From NCBI GenBank assembly GCA_038087015.1, contig JASBNA010000053.1:248001-312000 (forward strand): a stretch of DNA of 64,000 nucleotides. The letters are read 5' to 3'. Positions 34,993 through 47,035 of this stretch are shown here, in pieces. Position 1 is the stretch's first letter. Every line of letters starts with the position of its first letter. The DNA comes from Cerrena zonata (taxonomy: Eukaryota; Basidiomycota; Agaricomycetes; Polyporales; Cerrenaceae). Both the position numbers and the translations under genes were made by a program. The notes under the pieces were generated by a model. It saw only the letters and a program-made list of their open reading frames with translations. It made no database searches and was not told the origin of the DNA.

Positions 34993-36277
34993 ATGTCTTT
35001 CCTCACACCTCTCAAGCAATTCATTTCTAATGTTGTCCTCCCGCCAGGCAAGGTTTTATCAACATCGAGTCAGACGGCGTACTGCTTTTTGATTGGAACC
35101 AAAAGTCTACCTAGAATAATCGTCGCTACCCTGGTTTCGGCGTGCATTGGCTTTGGTTCGTACAAGCCTGTTTTCAACATACAATGTCGTCTGAGCTAGG
35201 CGTACACAGTGTTACAGCTCATTGCAGGGATCGTTTGTCTCCGTGCACTATGGATATTGAGGCGCAAATCAAAGTCCAGATTGGTCGACTATCTGATGTT
35301 CCATACGCTTGCCTTGGCAATTGTCAACACCATTGGGCTCGTAACCGCTGTTCTTGCCTTTTGGTGGCTGTTTGGTCCTATGGAGATTTGGAACACGGAT
35401 CGCTGGGCGAAACGGTGCACGCCCGCGGAACACTTCGACGATGCGTCCTCGGAAATCGAACAATTGTTTGCAAGACTCAAAACAATATCTTTGACGTCAA
35501 ATGTTGCGTTTGGCATAAGTGGCCTATTAACGGATGCAATGCTCGTGAGTGGGATGAAATCGGTTGTCAAGTAAGGAAATTGATCATGCACAGATTTGGC
35601 GATGTCGACAAATTTGGACATTCACGTCGTTTCCTCGGCCAGATTTTATTATATTTATCCCAATAATCTTGCTCGTAGGCTCTATGGGTAAGTTTTAACC
35701 AAGCCAATAAATTTAGCGGCGCTAATTCTGCATCAGTTGTGTTTGCGTGGTCGTGTGTTGCTGCCCTTTTCCAAGGCATTTTGGCCGAGATTTACTTCGC
35801 CAACACGCTCGCCCTCAACATAATCCTAACGTCCCTGATCGTTCTGAGATTATGGCAATGTAAGGTCCAATTACGAGAGGTGTTGGGAGTTGAACACGGA
35901 CAACACTACAACATCCTTTCCCTCGTTTTCGTAGAGTCTGCGTTTATGAATGCAGTGTGCTCGATCCTCCTCCTTGCCAGTTTATTGTCGGTCTCCAAAT
36001 CTCCTACAGTGGGACTGATGTTCGCCGTCTGGATTGCTATCACTCCGGCCATCCAGGTTAGCAGTCATGTTTCTCATTGTGATGACTTCCTGAGGAGATT
36101 TCTTTCATTTAGGCATGTTCAAGCTATCTTATCATATACCGCGGCACGAAAGGGTGGTATGGAAGCTGGAGCAATAACGCTACCGTCACAAATCCTTCCA
36201 CCGTCGCTTTCGGGACGCCGCCTCCCTCTAGCTCTCGTGCATTCGAACGGAGTGAAGACGGTCTAGGAGAAGATTAA
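34993..36277 (+). CDS. Polytopic membrane protein, basidiomycete seven-helix family (copy 1)
   Basis: Exons: 34993-35155, 35210-35544, 35594-35687, 35737-36056 and 36113-36277, all GT-AG and frame-keeping, giving 358 residues. Hydrophobic segments suggest about seven helices (for example LPRIIVATLVSACIGF, TIGLVTAVLAFWWLFG, FIIFIPIILLVGSMV, LALNIILTSLIVLRLW and AFMNAVCSILLLASLL). Between helices are family features: CLRAL at the second helix, GLLTDAMLIWRCRQIW in the middle and HGQHYNILSLVFVESA. The C-terminal tail is polar. This arrangement matches a large Agaricomycete-specific family of predicted receptors or membrane proteins of unknown function. It is followed 1.4 kb downstream by a paralog with identical intron phases. 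Confidence 0.82.
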
Positions 36278-37021
36278 ACGTCTCTGATAGCGCTGTCGAA
36301 TTCCTCTCTCGTACTCTCAGTGGTCGGCATGGTATTAGACGGGATCACCAACGACCCACCTCGAGAGTAGAAGATTTCAGATATCTTTATATTTTCAAGT
36401 CATGTCTGTTACCTCACGAACCAGGCCTGCGTTCCGTTAGCAATTCTCCGGGAAATTTTATGATCGGATTACCACAGGAGCGACCAAACACCTGTTGTCA
36501 AATGGATTGCGGGCATTGCTTTCACGGCTGGACTCTATCGTACTTCGCGATCGAAGGGGACTTAGGTGAGATGTAATGCAAGGCTTTCACCTCAGTACAC
36601 CGTTCGATTGAGTATAAAACATCTGTATTATTCGGCAGCGGAACAAATAGTACTACATAGTCGATACCGGCTAATAGTATGAATGCCAGGACACACTGCG
36701 TTCTGCCTTCTTGCTGATAACCGCTCGAAATGCAGTGGTGATGTACTAGTATGGAGTGGTGGCTCGTCAAGATTTTGTCGCTGAGAATAGATACCGGGAC
36801 AATTGAGTTTCTCACATTTTTTAGAAAAGATATGTGTTGGCACTTACTACTCAAGGTGTAACACGCTAGAGCAATCAAGAGAAACTGCCATAATAGGCAA
36901 ACACTTGAGATCATAATACAAACAAACAGAGCAGTGTAACTTATTTGCTATCACTGGCATCGAATCTGTTTCATCTTATTCTCTCGTTGTTCGATTCCGA
37001 CAACGCTCATTTAATCTAATA
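36278..37021. other. Interval between duplicated blocks
   Basis: No supported gene. A minus-strand hydrophobic start at 36914 (MISSVCLLWQFLLIALACYTL) ends at a GTAAGT donor near 36849 and cannot be extended. Confidence 0.35.
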
Positions 37022-37126
37022 ATGTCTTCCCGAGTCCAGCAACGCTCATACGGGCCCTCACCACTGCCTCAAGAACGGCGGCCGGAAGAGATGCTTCGCA
37101 GACGCAGCCGCGCAAGTCATTTCAAG
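37022..37126 (+). pseudogene. SDHAF4 relic in the duplicated block
   Basis: An ATG opens MSSRVQQRSYGPSPLPQERR, which lines up with MSSTRDPLNRPSPPPLPREQ of the intact gene at 34250. EEMLRRRSRA then matches EELLRKAQA. The similarity stops at about 37126, and the diagnostic C-terminus (GDW...GRVSDF) is absent. Its position in front of the second membrane-protein gene mirrors the intact order. Confidence 0.55.
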
Positions 37127-37659
37127 GTAATCGGTCATGAAGCCCATTTGATTGTTTCACCATGCAGTTAGACCTTCATTACCTCCAAGTTTAAATGCAA
37201 AATCAAATCTGTAGCCGGGGAACACTAGCATATAGGCAAGTAGATCCTCTACTACTTTTGCGTTTTAGGTATTCTAGTACGTTTCGTACGAGTACTGTTA
37301 AGATGTGCGTCATCTTCACTACATTTCATCCTATTGGAATATAAACCCATTCACTACGATGTCCTTTACACAAAGACTTTCAATCCAATAGCCAATAAGC
37401 ATAGGTGATTCGCATAGAACACTATCTACTTGCAATGCCGTTGTATAGGTATGGCGTTGAGCGTTGCAGTGTATGGAGATCCGACTCCGACAATGGCGCT
37501 CCTTTTTGCGTTGTTGTATCTCACTCTATCGGATCCCCAGAATACAATCTGTGAGTAATCAAAGCATTTCTATAATTCCTCCATTTTTCCAGGCAGAAGC
37601 CGTGGCGCGATATAAAGCCACCATAATATCAAGAATGAATAGGTCTTTCTTGCATCCTC

Positions 37660-38999
37660 ATGCTTCCAAACCCTCTCGCCAAACGATATGCTCCTAGCGG
37701 GATGTTTTGGCCAGGCACACTCAATATATTATCTACGGATGAATACTGCTATTCTACAGGATTAAAAGGCGGACCTGAAATAGTCATCGTCGCCACAGTA
37801 ATTACATGTGTCAGCTCTGGTACGCCCCTGCCTTGTTCCATTCTAATTTCATGGTGTCAATCTGAGCAATCGTCTCTAGCTCTGCAGTTTGTTGCCGGGT
37901 TAATCTGCCTTCGTGCTCTTTGGGTATTAAGACGCAAATCGAGGCCCAGATTAGCAAATTATCTTATTCTCCATACGTCTGCACTGGAAGTCGCCAATCT
38001 CATTGGTTTAGTGACTGCTATTATCGGTCTTCAATGGTTTCTGGGACCTATCGCATTCTTTAATGCGAATCTTTGGAAGAAGAGGACGTGTGACCCCAAC
38101 CATACCGAACACCTCCCCCCCTACCCCAAGGACAATATATTCTGGGAAGAAAAACAATTGTATGCAAGAATTGTTACACTGGGTCGGATATCAGACATCG
38201 CGTTGGGGACAGGCGGGCTATTGTCGGATGCAATGCTCGTCAGTCACGGAAATGTACCTTGTCAGACAAGTGAATTGACTTTATCTAGATATGGCGTTGT
38301 CGACAAATTTGGAGCTTCACACTTTTTCCAAGGCCGAACCTCATTATAATTCTCCCACTACTTCTGCTCGTAGGTTCAATAGGTAAGCTTAGCTATCAGA
38401 TAGTCATATAGTAACGCTAACCTTCCACAGCACCACTCGGATTATCATGTATGAAAGGTTTCTTCACCGAATCCAGCAGGTCTTCTTTGGCCTATTTCGT
38501 CATAACGCTGGCTCTCAACATTATATTGACGTCTTTGATCGTCTCGAGGCTATGGTATTGTAAGCTCCAGTTACGGGAGACGTTGGGAGATGGGTATGGA
38601 AAGCATTACGACATTCTTTCTATCGTTTTCGTGGAGTCTGCGTTCATGAATGCAGTGTGCTCAATCCTCCTCCTTGCGAGTTCATTGTGGGTTGTAAATC
38701 CCAACATATCTCAAACCATGGGAATGATGCTTGACATATGGCTTGGTGTCACTCCAGCCGTCCAGGTCAGGGAACTATCTTCTACATTATGATAATCTTC
38801 TGAACTCCCTTTTGCCGTCTAGGCATGTTCGAACTATCTGATCATATATCGAGGCACGAAAGGATGGTATGGGAGTTGGAGTAGTGATGCCACCATTACA
38901 AACCCTTCCATCGCTGTCTTCGGGTCTGTCTTTGGGTCATCTACCTCTGGCAGAATGTCCGAACACGATGAGTATGATGATTTCCCCCGAGATGACTAA
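37660..38999 (+). CDS. Polytopic membrane protein, basidiomycete seven-helix family (copy 2)
   Basis: Exons: 37660-37819, 37880-38238, 38289-38382, 38431-38765 and 38823-38999, giving 374 residues. Intron number, positions and phases (1, 0, 1, 0) match copy 1 exactly. The protein aligns end to end: LQFVAGLICLRALWVLRRKS, GGLLSDAMLIWRCRQIW, FVITLALNIILTSLIVSRLW, VFVESAFMNAVCSILLLASS, then ACSNYLIIYRGTKGWYGSWS. Copy 2 has a longer loop after the third helix (CDPNHTEHLPPYPKDN). The gene appears intact, so both copies may be functional. Function unknown; see copy 1. Confidence 0.82.
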
Positions 39000-39707
39000 T
39001 AGTTTATGCCGATGTCGTCATTGATTTCTTGTTCAGGCAAAGTTTTGGATGCTATGACCATCGGATTCATTGGACACTGACGGTTTAGAAGTATATATTT
39101 ATAATAACGAGGATGTTATTCCAGGAAGAATACCATAATATATAAGTTGGAATGCGAGCGGGTTACGGATATGTCTAATGAACGGGGATGAAACCATGTT
39201 AGTTGACAATATGATCGAGATTTGCTGTATATTACCTAGTTCGAATTCCGTAATACACTGTTATGAAGAAGACACGCATATCCTAGGGAAGACCTGTGAT
39301 ATATCGACGTCAGTTTGTTTACTTTCGTATGAAGAAAAATGAAGCCTATTAGACTAACTTCACGCAATAACACACTGAGGAGCGCTATCGCTGTCTTCTT
39401 CATTTATAGGGAGTTCTGCCCCGAAGGAGGTACTTGGATAAACGGTATCATCGCGAGGGGTGAAGGTGTCCATTGGTGTTGACGGGATTATAATGAGTAT
39501 CCTAAGTTGCGAGGGCGGTTATAAGTGACGGTGAGAAACACATTGGAATCAAACCCACTTTATATAGTTTGCCTTTATAGATCTCGTTGGACGGATGTAT
39601 TCGTTATTTCACAGGCAAGTGACGAGAAATATTTCTGATTAGGCTGTACACAATGGAGCAGAACAATAGCATCTAGTTCCATACCGTACCATACCTTATC
39701 ATATCAT
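39000..39707. other. Gene-free interval before the 21-kb element
   Basis: It contains the 3' flank of the membrane-protein gene and the insertion site of the large element. No other feature recognised. Confidence 0.45.
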
Positions 39708-39715
39708 TGTGAGAC

Positions 39716-40400
39716 ACACCTTTCAGTCGAAATATTACGGTAATATCATATCAGATGAGGCGCCGACATGGCAGCATAGTCGCATCAGATGGCCCAGCTG
39801 GGAATTACCGAGAGTGCGACCAGAGAGGGTGAGATGGTTCATCTGGAGGTTAGGGGAGAATGCGGATTTGAGTGCGAGGTGGCTCATCTGGAGGGCAAGG
39901 AAGGTGGCGAGTAAGCAGTGGATAGGGCAGAGATGGTCCATCTGCTACGGCGCGAGTGCGAGATGGGAGTATGGGTGGGTCGTGTGAGATGGGTCATCTG
40001 GTGGATGGGGGACAACGGTAGTATAGGGTGGGATGGTCCATCGGAGGAGCGAGGGGGCTGGGGGTCACTTTCGGAAGCAAAATTCAAAATGTTTGGATGA
40101 TTATCGGAATGGTAGGCAATGGTAGGGAGGTATGTAGATAAGGTCCTTGGGTAGGGGAAAAAATATTTTCTGAAACATACTCTAGCTCGATTCCACTGCA
40201 CTCCAGGGTCTAGAAACATCAATATAGGTTGGGGGAGGTCGAGGAGTGGGTCAGCCATCTGCCGCTAGAGCATGATATAACTCATAGTAATGGTACATAA
40301 ATACAGATACAAGTTGGTAATGCCTCGGAAACATCATAAAAAGTCGAAGGGGAAAGTTTTAAACTTGTCGCAATTTCGATCACACCGCGCATCGCTATGG
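39716..40400. repeat. Left terminal inverted repeat of the 21-kb element
   Basis: It pairs with 60379-61065 in inverted orientation. It contains a series of short palindromes around GATGG-N-CCATC (near 39831, 39876, 39930, 39986 and 40030), each often preceded by GAGTGCGA. A 124-codon frame reading outward (40258 to 39884) is identical in the other terminus. It has no recognisable domain and may be a by-product of the repeat. Confidence 0.85.
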
Positions 40401-40843
40401 CATGAACGGATACCAAAACCACATATATCATCATGAAAATGCGGGAGATCTGAATGATACAGCTATGTACAGTGCTATTGTGAAGACTATACTGGTTTAT
40501 TTAGATATCTTTCAGTAGCGATCAACCGGCCGCACTATGTAAGTGCGAGCTAATCGTGAAAGCTTGATCTCAAGTCAAACCTATATGTCCCCTAAACAGA
40601 GCTGCTAAAGTGAGTATATATCATCTAAGTAATGGAGAAATGTTGGGAGTTACCACCCTGGACGGTAATTTCTTAGAAACAGTAAGGTGCGCAACCACCT
40701 CTGTACTCCACCCGCAGCTTGGTCAATTGTCAGGAAGCATGCAAGAGAAAGAGCAAAAAAATTCAAATACAATAGTACTGCAATATATACATGAGGTCGC
40801 ATATCACAAGCAGAACGTTGAAAGGCTGTGTGACAAATCAAAA
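40401..40843. other. Spacer between the left terminus and the first gene
   Basis: No coding region; it is the 3' flank of the terminal gene. Confidence 0.4.
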
Positions 40844-41581
40844 CTACTTAGAGGGTGCGCGCGCAAAGTGATCCGATACCAGAGTCTGAAACCTCTTCAA
40901 AGTGCGATGAGATTCCATCAGCAACCTTGAGCTTTTATTTATCTGTGCCACTGGTACAGTTCGCACAGGAATGTAATCCTGTGTTAATCGTCAGGTGAGA
41001 GCGCAGGTGAGAACGGTGTGGTCATACCGCAATATCTGTATCTGTACTATTCCACCAAGGTGGAGTTACAGTGTCAGGACGGGCTGATGGTGATCCAATC
41101 GTCCACCACTCATTCTCAGTAACTACTTCGCGGGGTAAAGAGTTGGTCATCCACGATTGGAGTGGACATTGCGCAAGAGGTTGTATCTTCGACCAGTCGA
41201 TGATACATAGGTCAGGTGCATTGTGGTCCAACCAAGGGAACCTGCACCACGTGAAAAATGGGCCACCTAAGCAGCCGGAAAGTAGAAGATCGCCAACTGC
41301 GCGCTTCAAAGCAATCTGGAAGGTGTGCAGTTCACAATACTTTAAGAGCATAAGTAACCTACCAATTCATGATGTAAGCCAATACGCCAACGGCGGCGAA
41401 GTAGTTGTATGTCGTTGTCGCCGTTACAACGCGTGTAATATGTCCAGACTGCGTGGGAGAGGCGATAGTAACGATATACCACTGCAGCGGCTAAAGTCAC
41501 TTGAATGCGACCAGTAAAGAGATCAGCAGGCTCCGGCCAAGTAGGTGGAGGTTGAGAGACAGGTTGGACGCTGCTCGCCAT
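40844..41581 (-). CDS. 213-aa terminal gene of the KDZ element (conserved hypothetical)
   Basis: Exons (minus): 41581-41363, 41315-41028 and 40978-40844, joined in frame (47-nt and 49-nt introns). The protein begins MASSVQPVSQPPP and has a region rich in Tyr/Arg (VVYRYYRLSHAVWTYY). Then come LLLSGCLGGPFFTW, FPWLDHNAPDLCIIDWSKI, ENEWW and PPWW, and a C-terminal helix (DYIPVRTVPVAQ...). A clear homolog lies at the matching position of the second element at the right edge (63543-64000): GCQGGPFFS, FPWLEKHSED, ENEWW, PPWWD and QYIPQKLVTVAHLEE. Conservation in two elements shows it is a genuine transposon gene. No enzyme motif is recognised; the Trp-rich motifs suggest a protein-protein or structural role. 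Confidence 0.75.
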
Positions 41582-41680
41582 GTTGTTTGGAAAGGTTGAA
41601 GACCAACCATTGAGGCTGTACCATCAAAGAATATCATCACGATGTAAATACAAATAGGTACAAATAAAGAGAGCACGAGG

Positions 41681-44600
41681 CTATTGAGCAGTAACCGTGC
41701 CAATCGCAGTGAGCGCCTTCTGTGCAAGGTGAGCAAACCGTTGCCAGGTAATGGCCTGCTTGAGGGCATAACACCGGATACCTGGGGTAGCATCGATTGA
41801 GCGGTCTATCCAGGTGTTCACATTGTGTGTGAAATAGTTCATCGTCCATGATAGTTCAGACCTTAGGAGGACCTTCTCTTCCTTCCAGCGATCACGGCGA
41901 GACTTCGCGCGAAGCCAGTTCACCCGAAGCACTTTGAAAAGGAGTTAGTCTTATATAGAAGGCGAGAAATATAAGGGAAACTCACTTTCAGTGAGAAACT
42001 CAGGATTGTTTGAGTGAGACGTTGTTTGCCAAATCCATGACAGCTTCACGCGGCTCTGACCGCGCGCATTGGGTTCAGCGACGGCGGTACTAGAGGCAAG
42101 ATCCTCCTTGAGTAGCACCTTATACGTGGATAGTATCTTATCATCCGCACCAAGCAACATCATAGCTGTCCTGGTGGTGCGATAAACCTTGGCAGCATGA
42201 TCAATGGTCATCTGGATTGCGTGCGCGTCACCGTAGCTACGAAGTCGCATTGAATAGCCTGTTGTAGGAGAGTTCTTGCGAATGCGAGATCGAAAGATGA
42301 ATGATCTATGGGCAATTGCAACACGTAGGTTATGCAAAGAGTCGTTAGCTTGGCCTTGGCGCAGTCTCAGTTCGCAGAGTGAGACCTCGCGCAGACGACC
42401 ACGACGATGATCACGAGGAAAAGAGGACGGAAGTGGTAGTGAAATAAGCTCCGGAAGGACAGGCTCGCAATTGGGGATATCATCCGTGGAATGAACACCC
42501 GCATCGACAGGATCGTCCGTCACCTCATCTTCATTTGACCACTCCGCGTCGATAATTGTCTGTGGTACTTCATCACATTCTCCCAGAAAGCCCTCTGATT
42601 GTGAAACAAATGAGTCAATCTTTGTCTGCAATCTGCGTCGTTTGGCCTGTAATGAGACCTGGCGATCGTATGATGCGCGCGCATCCATCTTTCGCACCTG
42701 GTTGAGAATTTCCAGTCTCAGGTAAATGTTAGACGTGAAGACAAACGTGTTGGTAGATAAACATACTGCTGCTCCTCTAACTTTAACCCAAGGGCAATCC
42801 ATGCAGAGCAACCAAGCGGAATGTTGAGGTCATGCTCGTTCTCCGCAAGCTCGCGCTGAACTGTTGCTTTTCCTGGGGCTACAAGGAGATCGAAAATAAC
42901 TACGCAGAATTTAGAAGGCGAAACAAACATAACATACCTTTATCGTCCTCAACATCAAATTCATCCATCACTTCAACGTTCTGGTCGCGCTGTGATTGCA
43001 TTCGATCTTCATCTTTAGTCCACTCCGCAACACGGGCAGGCCCAACGTGGAGCGATAGCTGAGAGAAATATTCTTCGCTATCAGATACCTGGTCTCCACA
43101 TGCGTACCACTTCCGGAGGAGTGTTGGAACTAGGAGCATCTTGTGAGTAGTGCGCAGTTTGAGAATGCGAGTGAATCAATATACCCATTCGTGTTAATTT
43201 CTTCCAGTTCGAATCTGCCATATGGCAATCGAGATATTCCTGACGATGATACCATGACATGGATCGTGCACTACTTGCTGTGTCGTTGAGAATGTGCCAC
43301 AATGTTTCGATAATCTTACCGTCGACGATACCCGCACCGCGAATGAAGGTCGAGGCATACCGTGGGTAGCATTGTTTAATATGACCATGAACATGAAATA
43401 AACCAATGGCACACTTGAGTGCAAGGCCATCACGAAGCTTGATAAGGGTTTGGACGGCGGAGAGACGGGAAAGGAAGTTCGGAAACCACTGACACATAAT
43501 GTCGTACATGAGCATAAACAGGAGGAGGAAGGAAATGTAGTTCAGCGCGTTTGCGAACGCGTAATCCATGTAGCGATATCTGGATGGGTAATGGTAAGTA
43601 TCGAGAAATACAATCAATGGAGAGATACCTACCCTTCACCCTTTTGGAAATTGACAACAGAATGTGGAACAAAACAGCTGTGTCGTCCGCAGGCAATGGC
43701 GCCGATGCCTGTAGCATCTAGATGCGCTCGTGTAACATTTTGCTTGCGCACAGCATCGTGTTCATGACAGGTTGGGGCCTGGACATTATATGAGAAACAA
43801 AAATGGATGTACTTGGAGACTTCTCACCGCGCTGCGAGGCATGGGTGCGACCTTCATATAGTCATCGAATCCAGCTTTTCCCACCATATAGCCATGGCCG
43901 TCACTGAGTGGGACATCATCCTCAGGATACTTCATCTTGAGATGCTCCTGCTTGAAATTACCATCGCCAAGAAGTGTTCCCATGTATTTCCAGTCACTAA
44001 GAAAAGTGAGTGCGCAGTGTAGATAATCAAAGGTCCCACGTACTCGACTTCATCAGTTTTCCAATCAGGTGGTAGGTTGATTCCAGGCTGGGGGCATGCT
44101 GGACAGAACAACGCTAGTCCTCCAGGTGAGATCTCCTTATTCGCGTCTTTACCGAATATTCCGGCACGTTTGCGCGATTGAAGATTTCGCCACTCGCGCA
44201 TGATACGTAGCATTTCACGATAACGATCAGGTACTGTCTGCGGGAAGGCATTGCATGTAAGACGGCGTAGCTTGGCATAGTACCTCTGTGCGGAGGCTTT
44301 TGTCTCCAAGTTCTCAAGATCAAAATCTTCCAAAACTCGAAATGTAAACACGGTCTGCGGGCGGTCGTAGGTCACTGGATACAAGCCTGAGCGAAGAAGT
44401 TGAATGTGATGAGGAGTCACTTGGTCGCAGTCGCAGAAGTGGACAGGGAGATGGTGTACTCCGGTAATATCAATGATTGTAAACCATGGGTCTCCTTGAT
44501 GAGTGCGACCTTTGGGGTATCGCAGCGACGATGGTGTGATACCCGCCGTTTCGAATTCCATCAGTTCATCAGAATCGTCATCTCCAAGCAGATCGTCAAC

Positions 44601-45681
44601 CTCTACATCGCTTCCACGAGAAAGTGACCTCACGGGATCATGCTCGTGCTCACGAGAGATGTCTTCCATTCCCATTGGTGACATGGGCGGAGATGACAAA
44701 GTGCGCACTGGTCGTAGGGCTGATGCGCGATGCAAAGGGGAAGGCACTGGAGGAGATGACGGAACGTGAAAATTGGAGAAATCAAATGGACCAAATGCAT
44801 CCTCTGTATTGGTCTCATCCATCATGGCCATATATCTATCGATAGTAGAAGGATCAGGTTCAGACCGCGCGTGAAGATGTGGAAGGGGGACGGAGGGCAG
44901 CGGGTGTGGAGATTCATGGGGAGATGCTGTTGGCGTGGTCCAAGTGCTGGAAGATGGTGTTGTGTATGTGGATGGTAGCACTCTATCCGCAATCGAAGGA
45001 CAGGGACACCCAGCATGGCCCATAAACAAGATGAGACCTGTCTTGCGCAATGAAGACCGGTAGAAAGTCTTCCCATTCCATTGAGACACACGGTGAAATG
45101 GAGAGTGTTTATGAGCAGCGTTGCAACAGGCCGTGCAGTATACGGGTTCCCCAAAACAATCGTGACATCGCCATTTCAGTGGCTGCGGGCAGATGGAACA
45201 GAGTAAGGTGGATGGTGGGGCCTCGCGCTCAATGATCTCCGATAGAAAGAGATCCCTTTGAGGAATCCAGGACGTTAGGTAACTTGTAGTTGTCTAATCA
45301 CATTTTAGTAGATGACGCAGATTATTGATGCGCACTAACCTTTCGTTGACGTTCTGGCTCAACAAGTTGCTCAAAAACAACACCCTCGAACAATGCTGGA
45401 TCATGTTCATCATTTGTATCTGTATGCGCAAATAGTGGCGGTAATCGAGAGCTAGAAGCGACTGGTGGAGGGTCAGTGCGGACTGCAGAGTTGAATGATG
45501 CAACGACATTGGGGACTAGAGTGCGACCAGTGGGGAGTTTACTTTTCTTGCGACGCAGGTTGAGATCTTCAATGACGATGGGTACCCTAGGAGTTTTTGA
45601 CGACTCTGGCGTTGAACGCGGACGTTTTCTTTGAGGACCATAAAGTGCACCAAGTACTTCTTTGCGACTGCGCTTACTCAT
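41681..45681 (-). CDS. KDZ transposase with CxC2-type zinc domain
   Basis: Exons (minus): 45681-45340, 45293-44040, 43996-43828, 43778-43633, 43579-43185, 43129-42938, 42899-42767, 42716-41986 and 41931-41681; about 1204 codons. The N-terminus is basic. A cysteine cluster follows (CSICPQPLKWRCHDCFG, then YCTACC and HKHSPFH), then the KDZ-linked region TIIDITGVHHLPVHFCDC and ALFCPACPQPGINLPPDW. The transposase core has GDGNFKQEHLKMK, DGHGYMVGK, HSCFVPHSVVNFQKGE, MYDIMCQW and HVHGHIKQCYPRYAS. DGKIIETLW contains a predicted catalytic acidic residue. The C-terminal NDSLHNLRVAIAHRS helix is typical. The exon 2/exon 3 join is one base out of frame with canonical sites, so a frameshift there may have inactivated the gene. 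The TET gene lies 39 bp upstream on the same strand. Confidence 0.85.
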
Positions 45682-45720
45682 GGTACAGCGAAATGTAAGG
45701 TCGATAACATGGCACATTCG

Positions 45721-47035
45721 CTATATACTCTCCAAATCTAACTTCACTGTGATATTCCCTCTACTTCTATCCCCAATCCACTGCTTGTACGTGTCCTGTG
45801 TCATCCACGAGCATGGAATTACGTTCGTGAATACTTGAAGTGCCTGGCGCATGTAGAACGCGTGGCACACTCGCGCACCCTCAGCGTGTGCAACTCCATG
45901 AGAAAATCCCATCCCACTGAAGCTGGAAATAGATCCCGGGCAGTTGGGCAACTGTACTCCAATAGGAAGTAAGGACAGCGGTGCTGTTGTGTATTTCCCT
46001 GTGGAGATTAAGAGATCGAAGAGAGGAAATGACCCTTTCGTATCGCGGTGCATGGGACAGCAGCGACTTGAAATGACCGTTGCAGCGTTGAAAATACAGG
46101 GCCAGGAGATGAGAGTGTCATTGACCTCTGGGTAGGTCATTAGGCGAGTCATCACCTCATAACCCATTCGATATTGGTCGGGATGCATGATACGCAGCAT
46201 TCCGGAGATTATAGCCCCCACTTGTGCGAACTCCTGCATCCATTGCTGACCACACTCAGTTCTAACAATAGGTGAAGACACAAGGCCATCTATTCGTCCC
46301 TGAATCACGTAAGTATAGCACGATTGTGACTGTGGAGCACTCCAGTGCGTGCGCACCTCTCTGCCCAGCATGAACCACGCGGCTGAAAAATTTAGTAGAC
46401 CGGGGGGAAGTTCTCCTTCAATTGTAGTAAACATCTCTTCTGAGCTTCTCCAAGACTTCGTGTGTGAGCTTTGTCTCAATTGTTTCCCCATTTCAGGTGC
46501 AATGAGCTCCGCGCACTGCGCTATCAATAACTGCGCAGTATGAGTGTACGTACATAATACAGAGCGAAGACGTACTTGTAATCGCTGTGGAAGTATACCG
46601 GGTAGTAGCCACGCAATAATTCGACCATATTTGTCCACCACAGTTCTTGGGCTATGCACCAACCTCATGTTGCGGCGCACAGATGGGAAGTCTTTTTGGA
46701 GACGGACCTCCTTATCCTTCTGCATTCCGTTGTGAACTTGACGACGAATACACTCTGTGCGGTATTTCTCGATATCCCAGGTGACATGAACTGTGCAGCT
46801 CTCAATAACGTACAGATACACGTGTTGGTGACTCACCAGGATGGAGATATGCTTCAACGAGACATTGGACGATGTTGCGCGATTCCAATGCCATCTCAAC
46901 CGAGCACGCAATTGGACAATCAACTTCCACTGTTATGGATGATCCCGTTTGACGAGCCAACTCAGCTTTGAATAATGTATGCATGTATCGTGAATGCGCA
47001 TTGTAGGTGTCCAGGGCGCACTCAGGAATGGGCAT
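45721..47035 (-). CDS. TET/JBP-family Fe(II)/2-oxoglutarate dioxygenase
   Basis: Exons (minus): 47035-46837, 46790-46576 and 46530-45721, giving about 407 residues. The second intron (45 nt, GTACGT...GCGCAG) is in phase and free of stops, so it could be retained. The catalytic core shows H and D of the iron site in PMHRDTKGSF (about H299, D301). GKYTTAPLSLLPIGVQL forms the jelly-roll strand. The distal His is in GMGFSHGVAHAEG (about H349), with Arg for 2-oxoglutarate in ARVCHAFYMR (about R358). This is the layout of fungal TET/JBP proteins linked to KDZ transposons, some of which oxidise 5-methylcytosine (shown for Coprinopsis cinerea). Nuclear action on modified DNA is inferred. All signature residues are present, so activity is plausible. 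Confidence 0.85.

Noticed and set aside
44503..44978. Overlapping plus-strand frames in the KDZ gene
   Set aside because: Antisense to the Ser/Pro-rich stretch of the transposase N-terminal region.
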